A DNA stretch of 64,000 bases from Jackrogersella multiformis (GCA_902806575.1 CADCXD010000009.1:1736001-1800000); one strand, 5' to 3'. Numbered from the stretch's first letter, positions 9,520 to 21,961 are shown. Notes: generated from the sequence alone by a model not told the origin. Made by a program: numbers and translations.

Positions 9520-11632
9520 CTACCACTCATCGTCACTCTTTTCATCATCTTTTCAAGTGTTAGTATTGAAATTAGTAGTCTCGGCAGAAGGACAAATAGG
9601 GACTTACCGCTATCACGGACTCTTTCCTTGCGTTTCTGTAGAGCTGCGGCGAGTGCGTCGGCCATGCCGCCGCCGGGAGAAACGCCTGCAGGTGGCAGTC
9701 CACTACCATGCGGTCCTGTATCTGCCCCCCCTCCTACAGTAACTGCGCTCCTGTCCCTAATCTGAGTCCTATCCACCTTCTTGAGTGCACCAATTCCACC
9801 AGCCTTTTGAATGCTGTCCAGCATCGCAGAGCGAGTATTGTCTCCTGAGGGCGCGGCTGGAGCAGGCACTCCGGAAGAATAGCCCGAATCGCGATTCGGA
9901 GGCGGCAGCGGTGGTGCTGCTGGTGCACCAGCGCCTGGTGGGGGTGGCGGCGGAGGGGGCGGCGGAATTCCTGCTCCTCCAGGCGGAGGCGGTGGGGGAG
10001 GTGGAGGTGGAGGCGCACCGGCCCCGGTCCCCGGTAAAGGTGGAGGAGGTGGTGCTAACGACTGAGGTAGCGGAGGCGGAGCAGGTGCACTCGACTGAGG
10101 TAACGGAGGTGGAGGTGGCGCACTCGACTGAGGCAGCGGGGGTGGGGGAGGCGCACTCGATGCTGGAAGTGGCGGCGGATGCGTACTTCGCGTAGGGGGC
10201 GCGGGAGTAGGTCGAGAAGCAGCAGGTGGCAGAGGAGGTGCTGGCGGCGCGCTCGAGACGGGCAACTTGGGCGGCAGACTTGGAGGAGGGGGTGGTGGTG
10301 TTGCCTGAGGTTGCTCCCGCGGCGGTGGAGGAGGCACCGGACCTCTAGCCGGTGTTGGTGGAGGAGCGTTATTCAACCTCTGGCCAGTAAAGGCAGGGGG
10401 CACACCGAACCTATGTCCTGCAGGCTTCTCTTCATGGTCTTCGATTGGCGTCTTGGCCGGTCTCGGGGGAGGTGCCGGTCCAGGCGGAGCTCGAGGTGCG
10501 GATTCAGCATGGGCATATTTCCCAGCATCTGGCAAGGGAGGCGGAGCGTTAAACCGCGGTCTCGGTGGAGTCGGGTCTTGCGGCGGTGTCGGCTCTCTAT
10601 GTACGAGTTCTATCTTGCCGGACCTGCGAGGTGCAGGTGGAGGTGGAGGAACACCACGGCGGGAGCCTGACGTTATGAGACTTTCCGACGTTGAGCGAGG
10701 GTTTCCTGAAGGAGGCGGGGGAGGTGGAGGCGCCCGACCATGGCCATAGTTATGACTATTACCGTTGAGTGTTGCCGGCGGCGGTGGTGGTGGCGGCGGC
10801 GGAGGTGCTATCCCTGTAGATGTAATTCCGTTATGAGATATTCCACCACCCTGCTCCTTTAAGAATTCGACAATGAAGTCTTGGTTCTCTCTAATGAATT
10901 CGTCCGTAAGCCCTTGCTCCGAGAGGAAGTTCCCGAAGGTATCTCGCCAGTTTGGATCATATGCCTCTAGCTTGGCGAACCTAGACAGTGGTTTTTGGTG
11001 ACCATTGACGCTTACTACGGATGCTCTCTCGGCGGGAGGCGCAGGCGGGAGGCTATTGCGAGGGGAGTCGGGCGGCGTGGGAGCCGAGGAATGTCTATGT
11101 CCTCCAAAGATGCTTCCAAAGAAGCCGGTCTTGACCGGTTGTTGCTGTGCACCGCCGAAGGGGGTATTTTTTGTAGCCTTGGACGCATTCTTTTCCCGCT
11201 CCTCCATCTTCTTCTTAAATTGTTTAGCCTCCTTTTCATCCACAAAAGATAGACCAGCTAAACATTCCTCGAGTTCGAAAGTATGGAAAAAGGTTCGATC
11301 TTGATTATAGGACCAAGCCTCAAATATTTCCTGATCCCATATCACACCTCGTGCAGTAGGCTACGGGTCGTTAGGAATCAGTACGCATAGACAGGACTTA
11401 TCTTCTAAGCAGGATAACTCACAGATACATCAACTAGCTTTAACCAATATGTATTTCCTACCAAATCATTGGAGAGCACGATAGCTCCTTGTAGGCCGGT
11501 GTATGTCCATTTTGAAGGATTTGGATATGCGACGTACAATCTCGCAACAGCTACGGCTTGTATCTTGTTCGTATGTTTAGGCACTACTCGCCTAACAGTT
11601 TCCTTATCCTCTTCGCTGAGTATGGACGGCAT
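9520..11632 (-). CDS. LAS17: WASP/Las17 actin nucleation-promoting factor
   Basis: Activates Arp2/3-driven branched actin at endocytic patches and sites of polarised growth. Exons are 11632-11423, 11360-9608 and 9548-9520; introns are 62 and 59 nt with GTGAGT and GTAAGT donors, and ACTAAC precedes the last acceptor. The protein has 663 aa. Its order is a WH1 domain (about 10-118, with VAVARLYVAY, then after the intron GVIWDQEIFEAW and FFHTFELEE), a middle segment, a very long proline-rich region (about 200-560) with many PPPPP blocks for SH3 proteins and profilin, a WH2 motif (about 578-605, MLDSIQKAGGIGALKKV), a second amphipathic segment (MADALAAALQKRKERV) and an acidic end, DDEKSDDEW. That acidic end with its terminal tryptophan region is built mainly from the 29-nt last exon. 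The start at MPSILSEEDKETV fits the WH1 family, and frame extending upstream is not needed. Confidence 0.95.
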
Positions 11633-13099
11633 GGTGGTAATTGTGACGAGTTCGTGTGATGTATTAAGGGGCAGAGAGAAAAGAGTATAGCAAGTCGGTT
11701 CGCTATCTCCGAACTCCAACCTAGCGTGATTACTAGGCACTACCAAGAGATCATTGAATTGTAGATACGATCGAGATTAGCCGTAGCAGGTGATTCGAAG
11801 GTAATTCGAAGGTACCTAGACTATCTGCGCCGTTCGGAATGGGTGTGGTAGAGTAGTACGCAGTCTACCTATGTAGGTATTCGCAAATATGACACCTAGG
11901 TTGGTGTAGAGGTTACGGTCGATTGGCGGTTACGCAGGATCACCGTGTGCCAAATAACCAAATAGCGGGCGGTTGGTTGGTTAGCTGGCTGGGACGTTGA
12001 AGGATGGTGATTGGGAGGCAACCAAATTTCAAGAGGCAGATCTACCAAGCAGCAGCCAAGGTAAGGTAGCTGATCCTGCTGAGAGAACTTGAGAAATGGG
12101 AGACGAGATGTATAAAGGTGGTAGTAGTAATATGCAAACAAGAACTCGAATGGTGACAGTGACCAAACGGAGAAATAATTAATTATTCATTTGATTTTGT
12201 AAGGAACACGATATCCCTTTTACTGTTGTATTTAGTTGTAGTAGTAATTTCGGAAAGGCGTTTCGTGACTATGAAGGATGTATCCTTGCGATGCACAGGT
12301 ACAGGTACAGGTACGCTGAGGAATAATACCTACCCGCCCGACATCATCAAGCTTTCGAAAAATGAAACAGCCACAACTTTATGCACCGCCACCTTTCTAC
12401 CTATGTACCTAACCGTAATGTATCTTCTGCACTATCCTTATATGGAATGGTACCTACCCTGATTTATTCAATTTCGACCCCACTAGGTACCGACCCGACT
12501 TTCGGGATGCCCCGCTAAAATATTAGAGTTGCTAATCTCAATCTTATTCAAGAGTTAAGAGAAAGCGGTCAGCCGAATTTAAGGCTCGGTGAGTCGGCAA
12601 ACATTTTATATCTCGTATATCTCTAATACGTATCTACACTACCTACCTACCTTATTAGATGATAATATCCAGACGTCAACCACTTTTGAAGTAGCCTGTG
12701 TCGTGTAAATCTGTAACATACCTACCTAGCCTAGGTTACTTTAGGTATGAACCTATTGCGCCACTGCATATCACAACGTACGTCATCCCGCCCTGCCGCC
12801 TAAGTCATCCAAGAAACAGAGGCTCATACAAGGATGCCTACCTAGGTAAATATGACTGGATTCCAATACTATTCTAAAGTGCCATTCGATGCATTCACAT
12901 AAAACTCGAAGCCGGCAAGATCAGTCAAGTAATAGGTTACATTGTTTATCAATTCATAGTCATCGTGCCTATCATCACACAGTGTATCCCTCGAGCATGT
13001 CTTGGGACTTCGGTTTTCGTTTCAGGATTATTCCGTCCTATGCTATAGAATCATTCTAAGACATAACCTCCAAGATTCAACGTATCCTCATTCCCACAT
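11633..13099. promoter_or_regulatory. WASP upstream region
   Basis: About 1.5 kb upstream of WASP and beyond the stop of the next minus-strand gene. It has TACCTAGG-type motifs (11809-11817, 12640-12652, 12718-12746, 12838-12847) and a short ACAGGT tandem at 12295-12312. No other gene is supported. Confidence 0.45.
12295..12312. repeat. ACAGGT tandem repeat
   Basis: Three consecutive ACAGGT units. The spacing resembles AGGT motifs elsewhere in the window, so it may be a variant of the same family. Confidence 0.6.
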
Positions 13100-13390
13100 T
13101 TATTTGTTTAACTGCTGAGCCTTAGCCTGACGTTCCTCTTTTGTTCCTTCTTGTTCTGGCATATTCTGAGGAATAACGGGACCCGGATGTGCTTGATGTG
13201 CTGCGAAAGCGAAGTGCTTCGCTCCCTGAGGCTGAGCTGCCTCGCTAGCGGGGTTTGGCTGAGAGTCGGCATCAGTCTTGCCGGTCTAAATATATGGATT
13301 TGATCAGTCAGTCGGTTATTATAATAGGTACATTTAGGTGTAGGGTTGTATAAGTCGTACCTGAGGGGTGGGGTAGGTTTTGTCGGGCAT
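13100..13390 (-). CDS. Small 71-aa hydrophilic protein
   Basis: A two-exon gene too short for ordinary ORF scanning. Exon 1 is 13390-13361 (MPDKTYPTPQ) and exon 2 is 13285-13100. The 75-nt intron has donor GTACGA, two CTGAC branch-point candidates and acceptor TTTAG, and joins in phase 0. The protein is polar and rich in Ala, Gln and Pro. It contains GAKHFAFAAHQAHPGPVIPQNMP and ends with a charged helix-like EGTKEERQAKAQQLNK. There is no signal peptide or membrane segment. The coherent splice and composition make it a likely real gene, and I recall similar short fungal proteins only loosely, without a function. It shares its upstream region with XPF. Confidence 0.7.
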
Positions 13391-14029
13391 TTTGGTAGTT
13401 CGATAGAGAACCCTAGCTATTATTGATTTAGGTATCGATTTAGGTATCGTATATTTAGATGTATTGAAATAATGTTTACTCAAGGTCTATGTAGGAAGAA
13501 TAAAGATAGCTCAGAAGATCCAAAGTTCCTGGCACTACTTTTATATACATACGACTATAGGTACCTAACATACCTCTAGGTACATATTCTGACTCTACGT
13601 GGTGTAACATCTTTCGATAGGTGATGACGTATAGATTTAGACCTTCTAGAACTCTATGATTGGAGGGAGAACCGCAATTGCCCGTGACCCGGCGTCACAG
13701 TGGCGGCAGGTGATTTGCAACCCCAGATTTGCAAGCGCGACTGCATGCCAATGGATACCTTGGACTAGGTCTAGGCAGGTAAGTTCCTGTCCTGCAACCC
13801 TAAAATCATCTTTAGCTTTAAACCAATTGATGCCTAGCCGACCTTCTACTCTTTACATCATACATGTGTAAATAATCATCCTGATCCTGATCATACGTAC
13901 ACACTTACGTACTCCGCACCACATATGGGATGTACGGGATGATTAGGTATCCTAAAGCGAATATGCACGAGGACCCTTGAAAGCTTGTTGGCTTCTCTCT
14001 CTACCTAGGTAGCAATAGACGTGCCCCGC
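13391..14029. promoter_or_regulatory. Divergent promoter, small protein / XPF
   Basis: A 639-bp region between two diverging starts. A perfect CTACCTAGGTAG palindrome lies at 14000-14011, 19 bases before the XPF ATG and therefore probably in its leader. Other TACCT/AGGTA motifs are at 13559-13582. No core promoter is identifiable with confidence. Confidence 0.5.
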
Positions 14030-16905
14030 ATGTCTGCGAACAATGCTCCCCAGCCGGTGAAGCTCTCACTGCCTCTTGTATGACTAACTGTCTAGACCTC
14101 TCTAACGATATTGCATGCCTTGCCTAACTTTACGTTGTCTAGGAATACCAGCAGCACCTCTTCCAAGAACTCCGCGCCGAAGATGAACTTGTCGTTATCG
14201 CGAAAGGCCTCGGCCTTATGCGCCTCGTCACCAATCTGCTACACAGCTACGATGCCGCTGGGAATAATTTGGTAATAGTTGTTGGCGCCGAAGATAAGGA
14301 GAATGCCTGGATTGGAGAGGCTCTTGCCGAATCCGCTGCTATCAGCATGGCTCCCAAGGCACGAGGTCTAACTATGGTAAACACGGACTTTACCAGTGTT
14401 GCGGCTAGGGAGAAGATGTACGCAAAAGGCGGAATATATAGCATTACATCTCGAATTTTGGTCGTCGATCTGTTGACCAGCCTTCTCAATCCAGAGACCA
14501 TCACTGGTATAATTGTTCTACACGCGGAAAAGGTGGTAGCCACCTCCCTTGAGGCTTTCATTCTTCGGGTATATCGTCAAAAGAATAAGAACGGGTTTCT
14601 GAAGGCATTATCTGATAATCCAGATCCCTTCACAATTGGCTTTTCTCCATTGGCAACAATGATGAGGAATTTGTTCCTCCGAAAGGCATCTCTTTGGCCC
14701 CGATTCCACGTGACGGTCGCTAGTTCCCTCGAGGGCAAGAAGAAAGCAGAGGTTATCGAGCTCGAAGTCCATATGACAGATGCCATGAGGGATATTCAAA
14801 CAGCTATCATGGAATGCGTCGAAGTCAGCATTCACGAAATAAAGAAGGGCAATACGGGATTAGAGATGGACGATTGGAATCTCGACAGCGCGTTGCTAAA
14901 GAACTTTGATGTCATGGTTCGACGGCAACTGGATCCAAACTGGCACAGAGTCAGCTGGAAAACGAAGCAGATTGTCAGCGACCTGACAGTTCTTCGTAGT
15001 CTATTACACTCAGTCCTAGCTCTAGATAGCGTGTCTTTCTTGCAACATCTAGATACCATTCATGCTGCGCATTCGCCACAGCCAGGGTCCACACGACAGT
15101 CCCAATCACCGTGGTTATTCCTCGATGCTGCGCATACAATATTCGATACTGCCAAGCGGAGAGTATATGCGAGCACGGCTAAAGCTAATGCGAAGTCTTC
15201 GATAGAGTCCCTCCGCCCAGTGCTGGAGGAACAACCAAAGTGGGCTCTCCTTGCGGAGATTTTGGAGGAGATTGACAGGGACCTGTATTTTGATCCTCCG
15301 ATGAGAGATGATTCTAACGGAACCATCCTCATCATGTGTTCCGACACCGCAACCACTCGTCAGCTCCGAGATTATCTTCAAACGATGCATGTGGAACCGA
15401 AGACTGAAAATGACGCGAAACAAAAGAAGGATGAACATAAGGTATCTGGTGCATTCATGATGAGAAGGAGACTTCGAGGTTACCTGAACTGGAAGAAAGA
15501 GTTCGCGCAGGTCAGCAATGCCCTGCTTAGTGAAAATCAGAAAGCCCTTGAGGGAGCAGTTGACCCACGAATCGCCCAAGGTACATACAAGGGGAGAGCA
15601 CCAGCGAACAAGAGACGACGGGTACGCGGAGGTGGAACCACGGGTCTAGCGCCGGGCAGGACTGCTAACGGCAGTGTTGCCCAGTACTTCGAAAAGCCTA
15701 ATGAAGTCGCCGACCTTATGGACGAGGTGCGAATCACGGAAGAAGAGGCAAACCAGAAAGTGGACATAATAGCTGATCCGCTAGAAGATATGGATGATTA
15801 CTTTGAGCTCTATGAGATGCAGGATCTAGTCGTGGTACATGCGTACGAGGGCGACCAGGATGAGCATGTTCTCGAAGAGGTCAAACCTCGATATATAATC
15901 ATGTATGAGCCGGACGCGTCATTTATACGCCGAATCGAAGTTTATCGATCATCTCATAACGATAGGAATGTCCGGGTGTACTTCATGTTCTATGGTGGGT
16001 CAGTTGAAGAGCAACGGTATCTGGCCACAGTCCGGCGGGAGAAGGACTCGTTCACAAAGCTCATAAAAGAACGTGCCAGCATGTCTGTCGTTATGACAGT
16101 TGACTCCCATGGTGTCGAAGACCCCCAGGAGGCATTTTTGAGGACGGTTAATACTCGAATAGCCGGTGGTGGTCGCTTAGCAGCTACGGCGCAACCTCCT
16201 AGAGTTGTCGTAGACGTACGAGAGTTCCGTTCATCCCTACCGTCTCTCTTGCACGGGCGGAACATGATCATCGTGCCATGCATGCTGACAGTCGGGGATT
16301 ACATCCTATCACCTAACATCTGCGTCGAGCGCAAATCCATCAGCGATCTAATCAGCTCTTTCAAGGACGGGCGGCTTTACACCCAGGCAGAGTCGATGTT
16401 CCAGCACTACAAGAACCCGATGCTACTGATCGAATTCGACCAGAACAAGTCGTTCACCCTCGAGCCGTTCGCAGACCTATCGGGCAACCTCAAGTCGGTC
16501 AACCCCAACGAGGTGCCGTCGGACCTGCAGTCCAAGATCGTGCTGCTCACGCTCGCGTTCCCGAGGCTGAGGGTCATATGGAGCAGCAGCCCGTACCAGA
16601 CGGCCGAGATCTTCGAGGGCCTGAAGACGCAGCAGGACGAGCCGGACCCCGTGGCGGCGGTCAGAGCGGGCCTCGACAAGGACATGAAGGCAGAAGACCA
16701 GGCGTTCAACCTCGAGCCACACGAGATGCTCGGCGTGGTGCCGGGCGTCACGCCCAAGAACTTGAAGAATCTGACGCTGGAGACTGAAAACATCCGCGAG
16801 GTGGCCAATATGAGCGAGGCGGAGATGGAGCCGCTTGTGGGGAAGGAGGCCGCGAGGCAGGTGCACGGATTTTTCAACCGTAATCTGATTGATGTAGATG
16901 ATTAA
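14030..16905 (+). CDS. RAD1: XPF/ERCC4-type structure-specific endonuclease (Rad1/Rad16)
   Basis: The catalytic subunit of the XPF-ERCC1 heterodimer, which cuts 5' of DNA lesions in nucleotide-excision repair and processes recombination and crosslink intermediates in the nucleus. Exon 1 is 14030-14077 (MSANNAPQPVKLSLPL) and exon 2 is 14143-16905; the 65-nt intron carries CTAAC before its acceptor. The protein has 936 aa against 916 in human. It has the inactive SF2-helicase-like N-terminal half (LEYQQHLFQEL, IAKGLGLMRLV), a basic linker (KRRRVRGGG), the ERCC4 nuclease domain from about residue 704 (VVVDVREFRSSLP) with the catalytic GD-Xn-ERK-XXX-D signature (G734, D735, E745, R746, K747, D751), and a C-terminal helix-hairpin-helix region (about 874-936) for ERCC1 binding. 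All key catalytic residues are present. The final third has a more GC-rich third position than the first. Confidence 0.97.
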
Positions 16906-17308
16906 GTCTACCTATGTGTGCATGAACAGAGATTTGCATAGGATAATCTATCTATCACGCATTCGCAAAGTTATTTGATATATCAGACGTGGTATTGGGA
17001 ATAATTTAATATTATTCTTCTATCTGCAAGAATGCCATGGCATCGTCTCTTGTAAAACAAGACAAAAGCATAAAGTACTCAATTCCAGTACCTTAAGAAA
17101 AGGGGGTATCGTAATATTCGTTCGTGAGGGTTATCAAATGCCACTTCTCATCGCGTGATTGACACGCCGTTCCGCCCCGTCTCGCGTATCGTCTGATCTT
17201 TATTACTTATCGTACAGGACGGCTTCGACTTCTTCAACTTCATGCCTCCGTCTCCAGCTCCTTCTTTCTCGCCTCTTCTCTCGACAGACAGACGAAACTG
17301 TCCGCTCA
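16906..17308. other. Convergent intergenic region
   Basis: Holds the 3' ends of XPF (+) and the small membrane protein (-). I see nothing else in it. Confidence 0.5.
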
Positions 17309-17708
17309 CTAGATGCGGCTCGTGGTGCCGACGTGGCGGCGGCGGCCCCAGCCCCGTCGGCCGGTGCCGGTCGAGGAGCCCATGGAGGTGCCGCCGTGGC
17401 TCCGACGGCCGCTCCGGCCGCAGGTCAGGAAGGACACGATGATGCCGAAGAAGGCCACGACGCCGCCGATGATGGCCTGCAGGATGCTGCCGATGCCGCC
17501 GATGATCGCCATGATCACGTTGCCGATGGTGCGGAAGATGGAGGTGATCTGTAGAGGGGAGCACGGTTAGCGGGTGCGCTTGGGGCATGGCGTGTGGTGA
17601 TTGGTGGGTTGGATGGTTGGACGAGGGTTGGGGTATCTGTTGGGATAGGGGGTAGGAGTAGGGGCACCTAAGGGGGGTGGAACTTACGCAAGATACTACG
17701 GCACCCAT
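17309..17708 (-). CDS. Small membrane protein, 86 aa
   Basis: A two-exon gene. Exon 1 is 17708-17688 (MGAVVSC) and exon 2 is 17548-17309. The 139-nt intron has donor GTAAGT, GCTAACC branch point and CTACAG acceptor. The protein starts MGAVVSCITSIFRTIGNVIM, followed by a glycine/isoleucine-rich hydrophobic stretch (about residues 15-50, GGIGSILQAIIGG and FFGIIVSFLTC) long enough for one or two membrane passes. The tail is Arg/Gly/Ser-rich (GRSGRRSHGG to the end). It matches, from memory, a family of short conserved fungal proteins with this MGAVVSC start and no assigned function. The MG start and C7 could permit lipidation, which is inference only. Confidence 0.8.
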
Positions 17709-20700
17709 TTTGGCAGTTGTTAGGTTAAGTTGGTTGGTGGGTTGGTTGATAGGTATGGTAGGATGTTCCTTGGTAATGATGAGGTTGTCTTTTGCTGAGT
17801 ATGGAAATAGACTTCGTGTCTGGTCTGTTCTGTTTATAGAATAGATATTTAATAGAGATTGTTGTTCTGGATTATAAAAACCTAATCACAAGCATGCTGG
17901 GATGGGGGAGTCACGGTGCTTTTATAAGGTCGAAATCACGTACACGCACCTAGATGGAGATTCGACGTAGTATGACGAATTCGATACCTAGTACGAATCA
18001 CGATGTCTAAGCCAAGCAAATGTAGATGGCATGTTAAAATTCGAGAAGTGACAACAGAAAAGTTAGGTCATAAAGTTGCAGGCAAGGGGCCCAATGAGAT
18101 CATTACTCGAGGCGTTCCTTCATACATGCTAGGTACTGCACTAGGTACGGCGACTTACAAGACGCTAACACGTTTATTACCTAGGTACCTATCTGCCGGG
18201 TTACTTTAAAATTAATACTCGGGTCACGGTATGATAACTAGGCCGTTAGGTACTACATGAAGGTCATTTCCAATCTCCAATAATAATCGCGGCACGTCTT
18301 TGACAAGTCTAGCAAGGTACCTAGGTAGTTGTGCTATGTAAAAGAAATTGACGTCACAGCATCATCCTAGGACCTAGGGATATGTTCCACTCCGTCATCG
18401 TGATCTAAAATTTAATAAGGGGGGATATCGAAATTGGCCTGAACAATTTAAAGCTTTCGATTCGTCCATGGTGTAAGCGAGCGTCTACACACACTATAAA
18501 ACGGTGGCCGGTGTAAAGGCTCCGGTAGGGCTTAGAGTCTTTATGATATTTTTGATAGTGGAACAGAAGGCGAGAATGCTGTCATAGACTTCAAAAGATG
18601 TGTGGCTTGATCACGATATCCTTCCCGAATAGGAAGTCAAAGCGCCACTGAAAGCGGGGGTTTTGTGATCGATGAGGCTTGGGATGCTCGAGGTGTGTTT
18701 GGTTACTTCGGTACCGTCGCAGATAGGCACTACACTAGGCACCTGGGCACTAGGGTATCAAAAGGTATCAAAGCCAAAAAAAAAGGAAAGAAGAGAAAAA
18801 CCTGTTTGTGGAATGGCTCGGTGGAAGGTGGCTCCATACGCGGTATGACGTACGGGTGTGAGATGCGGCTAGTGTGACCCTGAACCCTTGCTTGGACTAC
18901 TTTTTCCGAATTCTTGTCCAATGGCAAGAGTATTCCTGTTTGTTCCTTGTGCAGCTCGTGTTGACGGCCCCGAAATCAAACTCTCGTCATCACAAGGGAC
19001 TCGATTGGACTCGATTGGACTCGATAGTAATAGCTATGTACCTAGGTATGTAATACTTAGGTTATACCTACCTGAGGTTAGAAGGGGTACCTAACAGAAC
19101 CTACATTAGCTCTTCAGGCACACAGACACATTCTATTAAGCCTCGGTGTTACTATTGGATACTAGAAATTAGGATTCGCCTAATTCGTACTATGATAGTA
19201 GAATAGAACTTGAAAATGGCTGAGAACGGCTGAGAACAGGCTTGATCCTGTTGTACGTGACCCCCCCTTGCTCTCGTTAGCCCCCCTAGCCTGATGTATA
19301 ATTACGCCATAACATCAAGAAATACTATACATAAGGCTGGTGACCCTCCTAACCCATTGTTGGATCCCTTTCTTTCTTCTCCATGCCTTTTATCGCGCAG
19401 GCGGCTTCACCCCCATCTCCCGAGAGATCGAGTAAGTCGCCGCCTCCCTTCCGGGCCGGGTGTCCCGCCCTGTTGGGATGAGTCGAGTTGCAGGTTACCT
19501 ACCTAGGCAACCTCCTCTTTTCATGCTGACGTGTAAATACGCATCCCGTCGACCGCGGTCACCGGCACCACATCTGTTGTGATGCGCCCCTTGATTGACA
19601 TCCATTGTCTCGAGGTAGGCCGCTCACCACACCTTACGCCATACCCGTTGCTCGATGCGGAAGAGTCGATACCGGCTGAGTATCTAATCGTACTCTCGGT
19701 TCCTCTGTCCGCTCGTTCGGGTATGGAGTACACCCGAATACCTCGCTACTTCATCTACCGTCCGTCCGCGCTCGATGTAATCGACCTTGGTCGTACGCGA
19801 CTCCTCTAATCGAGACGAGCTCCACCACAAAGGAGTTTGGGTCTCTCGAAGCCGTGGCGTGCCGCCGACGACGACACGATCCATCACCACGCCGACAGCT
19901 GAGCCCGCGCGAAACTCCGTCCAGCGGCCTTCCCGGTCGAACCTTCGGGTTCTCGGTCGAAGACCCGCTGTCGATCGACCTTCCCCGCCGACTCGCTTGC
20001 CGCGGTGATATCTGTTGCTCTGCTGGCCCCCCTTTTTGATCGAGACTTCCGCTGTCTCTTGGAGACGTTTTGTTGTGTCCCGACGGATGACAACGTCGTG
20101 CGGACAGATAGGAGAGGAAGGCTGGGGTGTTCTACATTTTTGGAACACCGTTCTATTCTATTATTTTGGAGCTTTTTTGGGGGTGGAGTATGATTACGCA
20201 AACTTCGTTTCGACCCTGCTTCCATTCGTCGCTACGAGCTCTTGGGCTTGGTGGCGCCGCGGCGTATTCGAAACTTCTTTTTTAACGAGTTTCATCGAAG
20301 ATGTTCTCGCTACAAGGAGGGAATAGATTGTCACACGGTTTGCGAATGGATTTCTTGGGTTGTCGAGGTTGGGGGGAATTGGGTTACGATTTGGCGCAAT
20401 TCTCGCCTTGGTGTAGGCGATATCCATGCGTATGAAAATGACTCTATCATGTCGCCTATGTCCTATGCCCAACACCGAAGCATTCAAATGTTATGGGACA
20501 TGGTCATATTCCACTGCTATTTTTTTTGGATAGTAGTGTGGAAAATATACATATCTCGTTCTTTCATCTGCCGTACACGACTACTATCTATGTCAAAGGT
20601 GTCTACTAATAAGTTGAACTTGCATTACCATCGTTGAAATGGAAGATTGTAATTTCGTAGTTTGAATACTATTATAATACATAACAATAACAATACGAGC

Positions 20701-21157
20701 TTTTACGGCACATGTTACAACCACGAAAGCTAACCACACATTAACAAAGAATGTACATCGTGGTTCTATAACTAAATACCTGGTATAGCTCTATCATAAA
20801 TGTAAAAACGAGCAGGATATAAGAAACGCTAAAATCAAAGAAGGAATCCAGAATACCAGGTCGTATTTACATTAGTTCCAGAATCACACTTAGAACATGC
20901 CCTTACAACCCAGAAAAGTTCCGCGAGTAGGTTGACTTGCTCGAGAGTCCAAGCTCGGGAACTTGGTTTAAATTACTATAATTCGAACCTCTTCTCCTAC
21001 TCGGTGTGATCTCGTAGGAGTTTGTCCAAAGCCAACCAACCCATCTCTTCCCCCTCCCAATAAATCAACCCGTTACGTGACCGTAGTGCAGGACACACAT
21101 TAACCAATCCATGGTGCGTGGTACATCGTAGCGGAAGGTAGAAGTTGTTTAGATGAT
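17709..21157. other. Long intergenic region without a supported gene
   Basis: It includes the small-membrane-protein promoter, then scattered short frames with no recognisable domain. TACCTAGG motifs are at 18127-18189, 18316-18327 and 19034-19093. A direct repeat of GGACTCGATT units is at 19000-19024. A more GC-rich patch at about 19400-20060 has overlapping short frames on both strands and could be an old element or lost gene. About 20640-21157 is probably the tetraspanin 3' region. Confidence 0.4.
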
Positions 21158-21961
21158 TTAGAATGTGCTTCGAGCACCGCTCTTCTCGTCAATATAGCGG
21201 AATCGTTCGCGCTCCTTTCGGTCCCTAAGAAGGCAGGCGATAGACATGGTCAGGACGGTGTCGATTCCCACCATACCGAACATAGCCGTGAAGATGTTGT
21301 CTACGAACGTATTGCCGAATGAAGTTAAAGGGGTCGCGCACCCTCGCATAAGGGCAGCAGTGGCAGGACTCGGGCATGTCGCATCGGTGATGAAAGCAGG
21401 AGAGCTGCTGTTAAAAAAGCCGCAGCAGCTGAACTGTAGCAGAGTTAGCTTGTCTCGACAAGACGAGTAATATAATAGCTATGACTTACGGCCGTCTGCA
21501 TCATCTCTTGAATTTGGGGTGGTTGGGTGGTCCAAATTGACAAGAATTCGTTCTTCATCGTCAGGGTGATGATCCACAAGTCCAAACCGATAGCCATAGT
21601 GAAGACGGCATCTACCACAACCATGTATCCGGCATACTTCAACCAGCTCCTGTTATTTGTCGCTAGGGCTGGTATCGTGGCCAAGAAGGTGACAAATATG
21701 AAGACGGCGTTGACGATCCCAGCTGATACTCCGTTAGCAATCTACTAGTCCATCATATGTTGTAATTCTTGTATTGGATGTAGGGTGCTCACCTGTAAAG
21801 GGGAACCTCTGGTATAGAAGGTCGCGGGCCGCCTCATTTCCATCGTTTGGCACATCGAAACAGGTCTGCTGGACGATGACAGAGAAACCTAGCATAATAG
21901 CACCCATAGACACAAACAACCCATCCGCAGCCACAAAGGCCGCAAGCACTTTATTAACCAT
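21158..21961 (-). CDS. Tetraspanin-like membrane protein
   Basis: A three-exon gene: 21961-21793, 21722-21490 and 21433-21158. The first acceptor is chosen as GTATCAG because CTAAC lies 10 bases before it and the frame joins as PFT-AGIVNAVF. The second intron also has CTAAC. The protein has 225 aa. TM1 is near residues 5-28, a short loop holds one Cys (QQTCFDVP), TM2 is near 58-76 and TM3 near 84-104. The large loop opens with the tetraspanin signature CCG (C137, C138, G139) plus C154 and C166, and TM4 is near 180-200. Four membrane spans, CCG and four loop cysteines define the tetraspanin fold. Fungal tetraspanins act in membrane organisation, and Pls1 is needed for appressorial penetration. 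I cannot assign this to Pls1, Tsp2 or Tsp3. Confidence 0.82.
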
